Source: Methylotenera sp.
GTDB lineage: Bacteria; Pseudomonadota; Gammaproteobacteria; Burkholderiales; Methylophilaceae
Reading direction: 5' to 3'
DNA length: 64,000 nt
Assembly (NCBI RefSeq): GCF_029946165.1
Contig: NZ_JAQSDZ010000011.1
Location: 1-64,000, forward strand
Shown: positions 38,276-48,052 of the stretch, one piece after another
Position numbering within the stretch: the first letter of the stretch is position 1
Layout of the letters: every line of letters starts with the position of its first letter
Notes under the pieces: model-generated
Seen by the model: the letters and a program-made list of their open reading frames with translations, nothing else
Databases searched by the model: none
What the model was told of the DNA's origin: nothing
Made by a program: the position numbers and the translations under genes

Positions 38276-39925
38276 ATGAAACGACTCCATTTATTATCAG
38301 CAATAATTTTTACCGTTCTAATCGGCATTATTATCTGGCTGGGCTGGGATAAATTTCATTCCACAGCATCTACTGAATCTATGGTGAAAGAATCTATGCC
38401 CTCAACTTCTATGGTCACAAAACCTGCTGCACCAGCTGGAGTTGTTCAAGACAATAGTGGCAAAGTAGTCAAGTACTGGTATGACCCGATGGTGCCGGCA
38501 CAGAAGTTCGACAAGCCTGGCAAATCACCATTCATGGATATGCAGCTAGAGCCTAAGTATGCAGAAGCAGATGGGGAAGACGCTGGCGTGTCTATTTCAT
38601 CACAAACACAACATAATCTTGGTATTCGCTTAGCCAAAGTTGAAAAACATGATTTTGGCAATAAGCTTTCTGCTGTTGGACGTATTCAACCTGATGAACG
38701 GAAATTATATGTAGTTCAGACCCGCATTCCTGGCTTTGTTGAGCGGCTATTAGTGCGTGCTATAGGTGATCAGGTCGCTAAAGGACAAAAGGTGGCTGAG
38801 ATGTACGCACCTGAGCTATTAGCAGCGCAACAAGAGTATCTGGCGCTGAGTGTTTATGAAACTGATTCTGCTACTAAAGGAGTTGCTTCCAGCGGTCTGG
38901 CACAAGCTGCCCGTAGCCGCCTGAAATTACTGGGAATGTCTGAGGGCGAGATTGCTGCCATTACGCAATCTGGTAAATCTAGCCCGCGTTTTGGCATTTA
39001 TGCGCCTGCATCTGGCGTATTGACTGAACTCAATGTGCGTGAAGGCGGGCAATTAATGCCAGGCACGAGTTTGATGCAAATCACGGATTTATCCAACGTC
39101 TGGTTAATTGCTGATGTGCCTGAACGTGATGCGTCAAAACTAAAACTTGGTAACCTCGCTGTAGTGCGATTGCAGGGAGTCGCTGATGAAATTAAAGGTA
39201 AGGTAAGTTATATTTATCCGTCTTTAGATGCGACTACACGCTCACTGCAAGTACGTGTTGAACTGACTAATAAGGGTGGTCGATTACGTCCAAGTATGTA
39301 TGCCAATGTTGAATTCACTGGAGAGTCACACGGAGCCTTGTCAGTGCCAAGTGAGGCTGTGATTGCTACTGGTACCAGAAAAGTGGTGATTGTGAAACTC
39401 AAAAATGGCTTCCATCCCGTAGACGTTAGCACGGGGCAAGAAAGTGAAAGTTCTACCGAAATTCTTCAAGGTTTATCAGAAGGCGATGAGGTAGTTGCAT
39501 CGGGCCAATTCTTAATTGATTCAGAAGCTTCTTTATCGGGTGTTTTAAGTAAGCTTTCGCAACAAACTGAAAAAGATGGGGCGATGTCAGATATGGGCAT
39601 GAAAGAGCCTGCCAAGGATGAGTTGAGTAATATGAAGATGCCAGAAAAAACATCTGAAAAGATGCCTGTTGGCCGTGGCAAAGTGATGGAGATCGACGCT
39701 AAATCTGGGAAAGTCACGCTTGCACATGAACCAATAGCTGAGTTAGGCTGGCCTGCAATGACCATGGGCTTCATTGTTAAAGACGCTCAGTCACTCACAA
39801 AACTTAAGGTGGGTGATACGGTGCAGTTTGAACTCAAATCTAACCCTAACACTGAGCAATACGATATTGAACATATCGACAAGCAAATACCAATCTCTTC
39901 CAGAAAAATGGGAGCGAAGCCATGA
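38276..39925 (+). CDS. cusB: RND periplasmic adaptor, CusB-like, with HMBD and CusF-like domains
   Basis: The 549-residue protein has an N-terminal anchor, a heavy-metal-binding domain ([20 protein letters not shown], then [10 protein letters not shown]), the adaptor core with a lipoyl hairpin ([20 protein letters not shown]) and beta-barrel. It ends in a CusF-like metallochaperone domain ([30 protein letters not shown]), whose WPAMTM is the Cu(I)/Ag(I) site. This points to monovalent copper/silver rather than zinc/cobalt. It overlaps the cusA start by 4 bp. Confidence 0.9.
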   Translation: MKRLHLLSAIIFTVLIGIIIWLGWDKFHSTASTESMVKESMPSTSMVTKPAAPAGVVQDNSGKVVKYWYDPMVPAQKFDKPGKSPFMDMQLEPKYAEADGEDAGVSISSQTQHNLGIRLAKVEKHDFGNKLSAVGRIQPDERKLYVVQTRIPGFVERLLVRAIGDQVAKGQKVAEMYAPELLAAQQEYLALSVYETDSATKGVASSGLAQAARSRLKLLGMSEGEIAAITQSGKSSPRFGIYAPASGVLTELNVREGGQLMPGTSLMQITDLSNVWLIADVPERDASKLKLGNLAVVRLQGVADEIKGKVSYIYPSLDATTRSLQVRVELTNKGGRLRPSMYANVEFTGESHGALSVPSEAVIATGTRKVVIVKLKNGFHPVDVSTGQESESSTEILQGLSEGDEVVASGQFLIDSEASLSGVLSKLSQQTEKDGAMSDMGMKEPAKDELSNMKMPEKTSEKMPVGRGKVMEIDAKSGKVTLAHEPIAELGWPAMTMGFIVKDAQSLTKLKVGDTVQFELKSNPNTEQYDIEHIDKQIPISSRKMGAKP

Positions 39926-42900
39926 TTGCCCAATTGATACGCTGGTCAGCAGTAAATCGCCTCATGGTCATGCTGGTGACTTTAATGGTGGCCGCCTGGG
40001 GTGTTTTTGCCATGCTCAAAACGCCATTAGATGCTATTCCAGACCTGTCTGATACACAAGTCATCATCCGCACGCAATGGTCGGGACAGGCACCACAAAT
40101 TGTAGAGAATCAAGTAACGTATCCGCTTACTACTACGATGCTTTCTGTACCAGGCGTTAAAACTGTACGCGGCTATTCATTTTTTGGTGATTCTTTTGTT
40201 TATATATTATTCAACGATGGTACTGACCAATACTGGGCGCGTTCACGCGTACTAGAGTATTTAAGTCAGCTCTCTTCACGTTTACCCAAAGGCGCTTCAC
40301 CCAGTCTTGGGCCAGATGCCACAGGTGTGGGCTGGGTATATGAATACGCACTAGTTGATAAATCAGGAAAACACGATTTAGGTGAACTACGTGCCTTACA
40401 AGACTGGTTTCTAAAGTTTGAGTTGAAGACCATCCCGGGCATTGCTGAAGTGGCGACTATCGGTGGCATGGTAAAACAATACCAAGTGCAGATAGATCCG
40501 AATAAGTTACGTGACTACAAGCTACCTCTGAGCAAAGTGATTTCAGCTATTCAAATGGCTAATCAGGAAACTGGAGGTGCGGTCGTCGAGTTGGCTGAAG
40601 CGGAATATATGGTGCGGGCACATGGCTATCTTGAGTCACTGAATGATTTCCGCAATATTCCTATCAGTGTTTCTGATAAAGGCACTCCCATACTGCTTTC
40701 CGATGTGGCGCATATTCAGATTGGTCCGGAATTGCGACGAGGCGTTGCAGAGCTAAATGGCGAAGGCGAAGTCGCTGGGGGGGTAATTGTGGTGCGCTCA
40801 GGGCAAAATGCTTTAGAAGTCATTGATGCAGTTAAAACCAAACTAGAAACTTTAAAGAAAAGCCTGCCACAAGGCGTGGAAATTGTGACTACTTATGACC
40901 GTTCTCAACTCATTAAACGAGCTATTGATAATCTAAGCCATAAGCTTATTGAAGAGTTTATTGTCGTTGCGCTGATTTGCATTATTTTCTTGTGGCATTT
41001 CAGGTCTGCTCTGGTCGCCATTGTGGCCTTACCTTTAGGCGTGCTGATTAGTTTTATCGTGATGTATTACCAAGGCATCAATGCCAATATTATGTCGTTG
41101 GGTGGTATCGCGATTGCGATTGGCGCTATGGTAGATGCAGCCATTGTGATGATTGAAAATGCACATCGAAAACTGGAAGACTTTCGTCATGCGCATGGCG
41201 AGCTTAGTAACAAGCGGCGCATATACGTCATCATTGAAGCAGCCAGTGAAGTTGGGCCAGCGCTATTCTTTTCCTTACTGATTATTACCCTGTCATTCAT
41301 CCCTGTCTTTACGCTGGAGGCGCAAGAAGGCAAGTTATTTGCGCCACTGGCTTTTACCAAAACCTATGCCATGGCAGCGGCAGCAGGGTTGTCGGTGACA
41401 TTGGTACCCGTGTTGATGACATTTTTTATTCGGGGCAAGATTCGTTCAGAAACTGAGAATCCGCTTAATCGTTGGTTAATTGCGATTTATAAACCCATGC
41501 TAGGTAGTGTGTTGCGCCATCCTAAACTAACGATAGGCGCTGCGGTAATTGTGGTGTTAATTACCTTATGGCCATTAGGCAAACTTGGCAGTGAATTTAT
41601 GCCACCTTTAGATGAAGGTGATCTGCTGTATATGCCGACTGCCTTACCCGGATTGTCAGTTTCAAAAGCCTCAGAAATTTTGCAATTGAGTGATCGATTG
41701 ATTAAAACGGTGCCAGAGGTTAAGTCCGTGTTTGGTAAAACAGGTCGCGCTGAAACGGCTACTGATCCAGCTCCATTAGAAATGCTAGAAACAACTATTC
41801 AGTTTAAGCCACGCTCTGAGTGGCGTGATGGGATGACCACTGATAAGCTGATTAAAGAACTCGATAGCCGACTTAAAATACCAGGCATGGCTAATGTCTG
41901 GGTACAACCCATTCGCAATCGAATTGATATGCTTTCTACTGGGATTAAGAGCCCGGTTGGTATCAAGATTGGCGGGCCAGATCTAGCTACTCTAGAAAAG
42001 CTCGGTGAAGAAGTAGAACGCATCATGAAGAAGGTGCCAGGTGCAAGCTCTGTCATTGCAGAACGTGTCACTGGTGGGCGTTATATCGACATTCGTATTG
42101 ACCGTCTTAAAGCCGCTCGCTATGGACTCAATATTGCTGAAGTGCAAACACTGATATCTATGGCGATTGGTGGCGATAATGTCGCTGAGAAAGTGGATGG
42201 CCTAGCGCGATTCCCAATTAATGTGCGCTTCCCGCGTGAGCTACGGGACTCTGTGGAGAAACTCAAAACATTGCCCATCGTTACCGAAGCAGGTGCGACC
42301 GTGCCATTAGGTAGTGTTGCTGATATTGCCATCACCGATGGTCCGCCCATGATCAAAAGCGAAAATGCACGCCCCAATGTCTGGGTCTATGTGGATATCC
42401 AAGATCGTGATTTAGGTGGTTTTGTGAATGAGGCGAAAGCAACTTTAGACAAAGAGTTGCAGTTGCCTGCAGGTTATTCACTGAACTGGTCTGGACAGTT
42501 TGAATACTTTGAACGTGCCTCTAAGCGTTTGAGCTATGTAGTACCCATGACGCTGGGTATTATTTTTATCATGCTGTTTATGACATTTAAGCGCATTGGA
42601 CCAGCTGTGCTGATTTTATCCAGCTTACCGTTTGCATTAGTAGGCGCAATATGGTTTCTATACCTTCTTAAATTTCATTTCTCTATTGCCAGTGGCGTCG
42701 GCATGATTGCGTTAGCGGGTTTGGCTACTGAATTTGGCATCATCATGTTGGTGTATCTGGATGACGCACTCGATCGTTATAGAAAGGCCGGCAAATTGAA
42801 TACTTTAGATGACTGGCATGCCGCACTGATTGAAGGCGCAGCGCTTAGAGTCAGACCTAAAGCCATGACAGTTGCAGTGATACTAGCTGGTTTAATTCCA

Positions 42901-43038
42901 ATTTTGATTGGTACAGGAACTGGATCTGAAGCGATGAGTCGTATTGCAGCGCCGATGGTGGGCGGAATGCTGACTGCGCCGTTACTCTCGCTTTTTGTAT
43001 TACCTGCTGCCTATATGTTGCTCAGGCGTAAAGATTAA
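39922..43038 (+). CDS. cusA: Heavy-metal RND efflux pump, CusA-like
   Basis: The 1038-residue protein has 12 transmembrane helices in the HME-RND pattern ([20 protein letters not shown] at the start, [20 protein letters not shown] in helix 4, [16 protein letters not shown] in the porter region). It exports metal ions through CusB and the TolC-like channel using proton flow. Its ATG overlaps the cusB stop. The CusF-like tail of the adaptor suggests Cu/Ag as substrate. Confidence 0.93.
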   Translation: MIAQLIRWSAVNRLMVMLVTLMVAAWGVFAMLKTPLDAIPDLSDTQVIIRTQWSGQAPQIVENQVTYPLTTTMLSVPGVKTVRGYSFFGDSFVYILFNDGTDQYWARSRVLEYLSQLSSRLPKGASPSLGPDATGVGWVYEYALVDKSGKHDLGELRALQDWFLKFELKTIPGIAEVATIGGMVKQYQVQIDPNKLRDYKLPLSKVISAIQMANQETGGAVVELAEAEYMVRAHGYLESLNDFRNIPISVSDKGTPILLSDVAHIQIGPELRRGVAELNGEGEVAGGVIVVRSGQNALEVIDAVKTKLETLKKSLPQGVEIVTTYDRSQLIKRAIDNLSHKLIEEFIVVALICIIFLWHFRSALVAIVALPLGVLISFIVMYYQGINANIMSLGGIAIAIGAMVDAAIVMIENAHRKLEDFRHAHGELSNKRRIYVIIEAASEVGPALFFSLLIITLSFIPVFTLEAQEGKLFAPLAFTKTYAMAAAAGLSVTLVPVLMTFFIRGKIRSETENPLNRWLIAIYKPMLGSVLRHPKLTIGAAVIVVLITLWPLGKLGSEFMPPLDEGDLLYMPTALPGLSVSKASEILQLSDRLIKTVPEVKSVFGKTGRAETATDPAPLEMLETTIQFKPRSEWRDGMTTDKLIKELDSRLKIPGMANVWVQPIRNRIDMLSTGIKSPVGIKIGGPDLATLEKLGEEVERIMKKVPGASSVIAERVTGGRYIDIRIDRLKAARYGLNIAEVQTLISMAIGGDNVAEKVDGLARFPINVRFPRELRDSVEKLKTLPIVTEAGATVPLGSVADIAITDGPPMIKSENARPNVWVYVDIQDRDLGGFVNEAKATLDKELQLPAGYSLNWSGQFEYFERASKRLSYVVPMTLGIIFIMLFMTFKRIGPAVLILSSLPFALVGAIWFLYLLKFHFSIASGVGMIALAGLATEFGIIMLVYLDDALDRYRKAGKLNTLDDWHAALIEGAALRVRPKAMTVAVILAGLIPILIGTGTGSEAMSRIAAPMVGGMLTAPLLSLFVLPAAYMLLRRKD

Positions 43039-43061
43039 TGATATGCAAGTCGGATTGATTT

Positions 43062-43805
43062 TCAGGTACTTATGTTAAGTGGGTTAAGCGCCGCCGCTAC
43101 CGCCTTAATCTGCTCCTCAACGTTAATGGCCATATACCCCGTAAGATCAAGCTTTCGATCCTCAAACACATCTATATCAGGATGCGCTGCTACCCACTGA
43201 GCAACCACCTGATCGCGCTCATGTAATAACACTTCTATTTGCGGACGAAACAGCACCAACATAGATGAAATCCATAGATTGACTGGCCATGATGGAAACG
43301 CATGGTCAATCTTGAAATGATCAAGCATGGCAATGACATCCTCAGCTTTATACCAGGCCTCTGCCGTCACCCACCGATTGGTAGCAAATAACCCAAGAGG
43401 ATAGCCATAAGCATCCATGGAAATCGCAATTAAATGTGATAACGCATCTTTACCAGTGGGCCATGGCTCATCACCATCATAAGGCACGGGTAATGTTCCG
43501 TCAGGCATTCCTGGTTGACGTAAAAAAGTATGAAAATGTCCATGCTCGCCAGCATCGGCACGGTGGGCATGATAATAATACTGGCTATGCGTATCGCTAT
43601 CAAACACATCGTCATTGGGATAATGGTCGAGCTCATAAAATTCGCCCTGCCCTTTGAGCAACTCACCTACGATATTGATGCTGCCTTTTTTCATGACGCG
43701 ATAACATTCAATAATTTGCAATCCCGCCTCAGCCATGCGTTCCAACTGTTCGCGTGGCAGGCTTGAGAGATTGAGTTGCAACAAGTCTTTAGATTTCATT
43801 TTCAC
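43062..43805 (-). CDS. Conserved hypothetical protein (possibly DUF6969)
   Basis: The 247-residue soluble protein has no signal peptide. It contains a His-rich part HSQYYYHAHRADAGEHGHFH and conserved-looking segments HLIAISMDAYGYPLGLFATN, RWVTAEAWYKAEDV and HAFPSWPVNLWISSMLVLFR. It is convergent with cusA and upstream, on the same strand, of nothing obvious. I think it belongs to the DUF6969 group but cannot confirm this. Function unknown. Confidence 0.6.
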   Translation of the reverse strand: MKMKSKDLLQLNLSSLPREQLERMAEAGLQIIECYRVMKKGSINIVGELLKGQGEFYELDHYPNDDVFDSDTHSQYYYHAHRADAGEHGHFHTFLRQPGMPDGTLPVPYDGDEPWPTGKDALSHLIAISMDAYGYPLGLFATNRWVTAEAWYKAEDVIAMLDHFKIDHAFPSWPVNLWISSMLVLFRPQIEVLLHERDQVVAQWVAAHPDIDVFEDRKLDLTGYMAINVEEQIKAVAAALNPLNIST

Positions 43806-43885
43806 CTACAATACACGAAAAAAATGCGATGGAGCCTGTCTATGACTTCATCGCATCTAGTTTACCTGCAACAAACTACCTATTG

Positions 43886-44635
43886 CTATTTAGCTGCGCA
43901 AGGATTCTTGGCCGCACATGGATTTTTTGCAGCGCATGGGTTCTTAGCTGCACATGGATTTTTCACGGCACAAGGATTCTTTGCTGCGCATGGATTGGCT
44001 GCGCATGGGTTTTTGGCGGCGCACGGATTATTGCCTGCAGCTGTTGGCTTATAAGCCTTATGTAATTTAGCGGTATAAGTCGTTAAAGCTGCTAGTTCAC
44101 GCGAGTTCCATGGCAATGGCTGGGCTTGCATAGGTTTAACCATACAAAACTGCACCATTTCTTCTAAGGTAATGGATTGCAAACCAGCATTATCTACCGC
44201 CATTTGAACGCGATGCGGATAAGGCTTAGTAAAGCTTGGTAAGAACAAATTTGTACCATTTGTACCATGACAAGTAGCACATGAAATATTGCCGCTACTA
44301 CTTAACTTGGGGTTATTCCACAACTTTTCGCCTTCTTTCAGCAAGGCTTGTTTATTTCCTTTGTACGGTGTTGTGCCCTTAGGACGAGTGACCAATTTAG
44401 CATCAATATGAGATCCAGCAGCACAAGGGTTAGCGGCACATGGATTCTTGGCTGCACATGGGTTCTTTGCAGCACAGGGATTTTTCGCAGCACATGGGCT
44501 GCAAGGGTTACGTTTAGATGCTCGCGGCGCACATGGTGCGCAAGGTGATGCAGCCATAGCCACTGGCATGCCTATCACTGCGCCAAAAATTGCTGAAAGT
44601 ATTGCTGCTTTAATCGGCTTTATTTGTGTGTTCAT
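43886..44635 (-). CDS. c-type cytochrome flanked by NPCAAK cysteine repeats
   Basis: From ATG 44635 (GGAGAG ahead) the protein has a signal peptide (ILSAIFGAVIGMPVAMAA), an N-terminal run of NPCAAK/SPCAPCAP repeats, then a monohaem cytochrome c domain. The domain has one haem site (ISCATCHGTNG) and Met candidates (MVKPMQAQPLPW), and resembles small cytochromes with a SoxX/diheme-like fold. A C-terminal tail of about nine more NPCAAK repeats follows. Some 27 cysteines make it a periplasmic thiol-rich, probably metal-binding redox protein. It lies 28 bp after the next repeat protein and shares its promoter. Confidence 0.75.
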   Translation of the reverse strand: MNTQIKPIKAAILSAIFGAVIGMPVAMAASPCAPCAPRASKRNPCSPCAAKNPCAAKNPCAAKNPCAANPCAAGSHIDAKLVTRPKGTTPYKGNKQALLKEGEKLWNNPKLSSSGNISCATCHGTNGTNLFLPSFTKPYPHRVQMAVDNAGLQSITLEEMVQFCMVKPMQAQPLPWNSRELAALTTYTAKLHKAYKPTAAGNNPCAAKNPCAANPCAAKNPCAVKNPCAAKNPCAAKNPCAAKNPCAAK

Positions 44636-44662
44636 GATATTTCTCTCCATGAATAAAAGTGC

Positions 44663-44944
44663 TTATTTAGCTGCACAGGGATTTTTAGCCGCACAAGGGT
44701 TCTTGGCAGCGCAAGGATTTTTAGCAGCGCAAGGATTAGCTGCACATGGTTTCGCACTACATGGATTTTTAGCAGCGCAAGGATTTTTAGCTGCACATGG
44801 GTTTTTCATATCATGCTTATGCGTTGTTTTAGCCTTTGGTGAACAAGGGCTACATGGGTTGGCATTGGCAATAGAGCTTCCCATTCCAAGTGTTATAGCG
44901 CCTGCTAAAAGCGTCGTTGCTAAAAGTTTGTGTTGTGTTTTCAT
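44663..44944 (-). CDS. Small exported NPCAAK-repeat cysteine-rich protein
   Basis: The 93-residue protein has a signal peptide (LLATTLLAGAITLGMGSSIA) and a mature part made of NPCSPCSP then about nine NPCAAK-type units (NPCAAK, NPCSAK, PCAA). Every 5-6 residues there is one Cys, with Lys in between. It is likely a periplasmic thiol buffer or metal/metalloid binder. The ECF-type motif lies about 90 bp upstream. It is first in a two-gene unit with the repeat-bearing cytochrome. Confidence 0.72.
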   Translation of the reverse strand: MKTQHKLLATTLLAGAITLGMGSSIANANPCSPCSPKAKTTHKHDMKNPCAAKNPCAAKNPCSAKPCAANPCAAKNPCAAKNPCAAKNPCAAK

Positions 44945-45036
44945 CTTTAATTCTCCAAATAATTTGAGTGATAAATCAAAATGCTAATAATCTAAAAACT
45001 TCAAGTCCTCAAAATTAATATTTTGATTACAACGAA

Positions 45037-45064
45037 TAGTCGTAGGCGCTTTCAATTTATTACA
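45037..45064 (-). promoter_or_regulatory. ECF-type promoter motif ahead of the NPCAAK operon
   Basis: On the minus strand: TGTAAT (45059-45064), 16 bp, CGACTA (45037-45042), facing the repeat-protein operon 93 bp away. Confidence 0.68.
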
Positions 45065-45212
45065 GCAAATAAAATATATTTTTAATATTTTCTAAAGTTT
45101 GGCACCATTCAATAAAATTATTACAAACCGCATGGGTAATAACTACAAACCACGCCTACACTACTGTGCTCAATTTGTCTGGCAACGGACAATTCAATGA
45201 GTAGCGGCTTAT

Positions 45213-45467
45213 TCAACCTTTCTCAACGATTGACTTCATTGCTTCAGCTATCCTAGTCTTGGCATCATCTGGGAGTAAGGCTAAAGAAGCATCCTGTTTT
45301 TGAATAAAAAATGGCGCAATTTTATGAATAATTGATAGCTGCCTAGAAAATATTGCACAACCCGGGCAAGTAATGATATGTACCTTTAGCATCATACGTT
45401 TAAACAAAGGTAGCTCTTCATCTAACGCCTGAGATATCAACTCGCTCGATTGTTTGCAATTTAACAT
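45213..45467 (-). CDS. zf-HC2 small anti-sigma-like protein
   Basis: From ATG 45467 (AGGAGTGG ahead) the 84-residue protein reads MLNCKQSSELISQALDEELP, then KVHIITCPGCAIFSRQL. The Cys plus HxxxCPGC zinc pattern of ZAS/zf-HC2 anti-sigma factors is present. It is soluble, with no transmembrane helix. It has its own ECF-type motif upstream, is a paralogue of the protein at 46030-46254 and has a decayed copy at 57330-57495. Confidence 0.75.
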   Translation of the reverse strand: MLNCKQSSELISQALDEELPLFKRMMLKVHIITCPGCAIFSRQLSIIHKIAPFFIQKQDASLALLPDDAKTRIAEAMKSIVEKG

Positions 45468-45522
45468 TTGGCCACTCCTGAAGCTCATATTGCGCAAAAA
45501 TTTGGCAACTTATATAAAGTTT

Positions 45523-45550
45523 TAGTCGGGAATAAGGCAAATTTATTACA
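45523..45550 (-). promoter_or_regulatory. ECF-type promoter motif ahead of the zf-HC2 gene
   Basis: On the minus strand: TGTAAT (45545-45550), 16 bp, CGACTA (45523-45528). It is arranged back to back with the glutaredoxin motif. Confidence 0.68.
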
Positions 45551-45592
45551 TATCAATCAAAATCATTCTCCAGCATAGCTACCTTAAAAAAT

Positions 45593-45621
45593 TGTAAGAA
45601 AACCTATAGCATTGCCGACAA
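45593..45621 (+). promoter_or_regulatory. ECF-type promoter motif ahead of glutaredoxin
   Basis: TGTAAG (45593-45598), 17 bp, CGACAA (45616-45621). It differs from the consensus by one base in each half and faces the glutaredoxin gene 78 bp away. Confidence 0.5.
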
Positions 45622-45698
45622 AGGTATTATCTAAAGGTATTTATGGAATTTAATTTCAATTATTTTTAGTTTTAAACTTACAGCTAAGGAACATAGAA

Positions 45699-45956
45699 AT
45701 GACCAATATCACAATATACAGCACCAGCACTTGCCCATACTGCGTGGCTGCAGAAAACTTTTTGGCCAACAAGGGATTTTCACAAATTAATAAAATTTTA
45801 GTTGACCGACTTTCAAATGAAAGAGATGCAATGATTCAACGCACGGGACGACGCACTGTACCTCAAATTTTTATTAACGACATACATGTCAGTGGATATG
45901 ATGATCTGGTTGACCTTGACCGCAAGGGTGGATTGGATGCTATATTAAATGCTTAA
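45699..45956 (+). CDS. grxC: Glutaredoxin 3-type
   Basis: The 85-residue protein has the dithiol site TCPYCVAAENFL, the cis-Pro region GRRTVPQIFIND and the GSH-binding GYDDLVDLDRKGGLD. It reduces disulfides and glutathione mixed disulfides in the cytoplasm, and may also supply electrons to arsenate reduction or thiol repair in this cluster. SD AAGGAA is present. A strong terminator follows. Confidence 0.92.
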   Translation: MTNITIYSTSTCPYCVAAENFLANKGFSQINKILVDRLSNERDAMIQRTGRRTVPQIFINDIHVSGYDDLVDLDRKGGLDAILNA

Positions 45957-45958
45957 AT

Positions 45959-45999
45959 AGCACAACATGTTAGCGAAAAGCTAACATGTTGTGCTGTCC
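45959..45999. terminator. Strong bidirectional terminator hairpin
   Basis: A perfect 16-bp stem, AGCACAACATGTTAGC (45959-45974) and GCTAACATGTTGTGCT (45980-45995), with loop GAAAA lies between the convergent glutaredoxin and zf-HC2 genes. T-rich sequence follows on the plus side. Confidence 0.85.
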
Positions 46000-46029
46000 G
46001 TTTTAATTTTGAGTGATATAGTTAAACAA

Positions 46030-46254
46030 CTATAACGGAGGTGGGGGTAACTCATCTTCACACTTAATCAACTCATCTGCCAAGCCGTTTACATACTGCT
46101 TAGCAACTCCCCTTAGAGAAAACATTTGTTTTTCAAAGCTATGACAACCATCGCACATGGCAAGATGAATTTTCAATGCCATTCTTTCTCGGAGTTTCAA
46201 TGGGTGTTCCAACGACTCCGAAAGTAATAATGTTACTTCACGACAACTCAGCAT
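46030..46254 (-). CDS. zf-HC2 anti-sigma factor
   Basis: The 74-residue protein reads MLSCREVTLLLSESLEHPLK, then KIHLAMCDGCHSFEKQM, the Cys-(His-x3-Cys-x2-Cys) zinc site of ZAS anti-sigma factors, and ends in a Pro run. It is soluble. Its start overlaps the sigma gene end by 17 bp, so the two are translationally coupled, the normal layout for a sigma/anti-sigma pair. Redox or metal loss of zinc would release the sigma factor. Confidence 0.85.
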   Translation of the reverse strand: MLSCREVTLLLSESLEHPLKLRERMALKIHLAMCDGCHSFEKQMFSLRGVAKQYVNGLADELIKCEDELPPPPL

Positions 46255-46873
46255 GATTCTGACTCCTTTGATACCAATTCATGTCCATACATTCCCTTAG
46301 CCGCATGCGTGCGCGATATAAGGTGACGAAAAGCAAATTAATTGTGATGTCAGCTGCTTCACATATCTCATCTGTTTCCAGCTCTATAAATTCACGCATC
46401 ATAAAAATTCGCGCCTGCTTTGGAGGTAGATGATCCAAGCATGCTTCAAACACAATCCAAAAGTCTTTCTGACTTAGTGATGCTTCTGGATCACACCATT
46501 GTGAGGGTCTGTCATCATGATTCCATCCCCCTTTTTGATCAAACAATGACATAAAATCTTCATTCTCATCCTCCTCACCAGCCCCTTGCAAGCTACTCAC
46601 ATTAACCGTTTTTTGCTTACTTCTAAGCACATCAGCAATCTTGTTTTTAAGAATTGCAAACACCCAGGTTTTAAGCGCTGCTCGCCCGCCAAATGAAGTT
46701 ACGTTTTTTAATGCTCCTATTAGCGCATCCTGTACGGCATCTTCGGCAAGGTGGAAATCACCTAATTGTTGAGTGGCAAATTTAAGCATCTGTCGCCTCA
46801 AGTCTTCGACCACTTCACCATCATGCAAGAACTCTGAAGTGGTTTTGGTTGATTTCTCCAAATTAATCTTCAT
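46238..46873 (-). CDS. ECF-type RNA polymerase sigma factor
   Basis: From ATG 46873 the 211-residue protein has sigma region 2 (LAEDAVQDALIGALKNVTSF, LKTWVFAILKNKIADVLRSK), a long acidic linker with DEDENED-like residues and DQKGGWNHDDRP, and region 4 (CLDHLPPKQARIFMMREFIE then AADITINLLFVTLYRARMRL). It resembles the TIGR02943 group of Neisseria-type ECF sigma factors, which control Msr and oxidative stress genes. It is the best candidate to read the TGTAAT-N16/17-CGACTA promoters in this window, although its own operon lacks the motif. Confidence 0.88.
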   Translation of the reverse strand: MKINLEKSTKTTSEFLHDGEVVEDLRRQMLKFATQQLGDFHLAEDAVQDALIGALKNVTSFGGRAALKTWVFAILKNKIADVLRSKQKTVNVSSLQGAGEEDENEDFMSLFDQKGGWNHDDRPSQWCDPEASLSQKDFWIVFEACLDHLPPKQARIFMMREFIELETDEICEAADITINLLFVTLYRARMRLRECMDMNWYQRSQNHAELS

Positions 46874-47093
46874 TTCGTTTTCCAGTTGAAATTTCATTAA
46901 TGGAAGCACTGTAAGTTGACACTAAATAAGGTACCAAGTAATTCATTATCAAATGGGCATAAGAAATACTTCCGTCACTCAAAAAGTGCTCCCCTTGGTT
47001 AATAAGATTTAATATCGTACCTACAATTAAAGAAACCTTGATTGAGTTTTTCAATATATGCGGTTTCAATGCTGTTTTAAATAAAAGCGTCAT
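46863..47093 (-). CDS. nrtS: NrtS-like small membrane protein
   Basis: The 76-residue protein has two hydrophobic helices (IKVSLIVGTILNLINQGEHF, IMNYLVPYLVSTYSASI), the pattern of NrtS, a tiny nitrate/nitrite transport-associated protein. It overlaps the sigma factor start slightly, so it is first in the nrtS-sigma-zf-HC2 unit. No SD motif is strong (AGAAAGAA). Confidence 0.7.
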   Translation of the reverse strand: MTLLFKTALKPHILKNSIKVSLIVGTILNLINQGEHFLSDGSISYAHLIMNYLVPYLVSTYSASINEISTGKRNED

Positions 47094-47185
47094 TTCTTTC
47101 TCAATAAATTATGTTTACTTAATCTCAAGCTTTGCTCAGACAAACATCTTTTTTTCCAACAGAATTAGTTGCGGTTTATCTTTAT

Positions 47186-48052
47186 TTACCCTCGCGCGCC
47201 ACTCACATAAGCTGCGGTTAATTGATGCGCAGGCGCTTCAAATATCTGCTGACAACGACCAAATTCAATTAATGTGCCGGTGCGTTCCTGCATCCAAAAG
47301 AAACCAGCATAATTGGCAATACGTCGTGCCTGAGCAAGATTATGGGTAACGATAACCACAGTATAGCGACCACGCAAGCTTTTAATCAAATCTTCAACCA
47401 CAGCAGAAGATAGTGGATCAAGTGCACTACAAGGCTCATCCATCAGTAGGATTTCTGGCTCCAGCACCAGTGCGCGGGCAATACACAAACGTTGTTGCTG
47501 CCCGCCTGAAAGCGCCAATGCTGGACTATCCAGACGATCTTTCACTTCATCCCACAAGCCAACATCGGTCAGTGCTTTTTCAACGCGATGGCTCAACACG
47601 TAACGATCTCTAATGCCATGTTCTTTCAAGGGCATTTCGAGATTACGGCGGATAGAAAGTGGAAATGGATTGGGCTTCTGGAAAATCATGCCTATTCTGC
47701 GCCGCAATGCCTGCACATCGGTATTGGCAGCGTGTACATTCACACTATCAACCAGAATTTCACCTTTAATTTTGCAGCCGGCAATCATATCGGTCAGCCG
47801 ATTAAGGCTTGAAAGAAAACTGGTTTTTCCGCAGCCAGAAGGGCCAATTAGCGCAGTGATGCATCCACGGTAAATATCCAGACTAACACCTGACAACGCG
47901 GTTTTATCGGCATAACTTAAAGACAGATTTTTAATCTGAATGTGTGGTTCAGGGTCGCAGCATGGCGGGCCCAATTGCAAAGGTCCGAGTGTAAAAGCCT
48001 CGGAAGACATTTCAGATGGGGTGCAGCAAACATTTTTTTCAATGACCGTCAT
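47186..48052 (-). CDS. pstB: Phosphate ABC transporter ATPase PstB, with N-terminal Cys pairs
   Basis: The 288-residue ATPase has Walker A (GPSGCGKTSF), signature LSGGQQQRLCIARAL and Walker B (ILLMDEPCSALD). It energises PstSCA. It has an unusual N-terminal extension of about 35 residues with two vicinal cysteine pairs (C9-C10, C31-C32). Because it is coded downstream of arsM, these could bind As(III) or another metalloid; that is inference. It overlaps pstA by 4 bp. No phoU follows. Confidence 0.9.
   Translation of the reverse strand: MTVIEKNVCCTPSEMSSEAFTLGPLQLGPPCCDPEPHIQIKNLSLSYADKTALSGVSLDIYRGCITALIGPSGCGKTSFLSSLNRLTDMIAGCKIKGEILVDSVNVHAANTDVQALRRRIGMIFQKPNPFPLSIRRNLEMPLKEHGIRDRYVLSHRVEKALTDVGLWDEVKDRLDSPALALSGGQQQRLCIARALVLEPEILLMDEPCSALDPLSSAVVEDLIKSLRGRYTVVIVTHNLAQARRIANYAGFFWMQERTGTLIEFGRCQQIFEAPAHQLTAAYVSGARG

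Noticed and set aside
43776-44987. Plus-strand frames rich in AAHGFLAAQGFF-type repeats
   Set aside because: They are the antisense reading of the NPCAAK-coding repeats; the minus frames have signal peptides, SD sites, a haem motif and a promoter.
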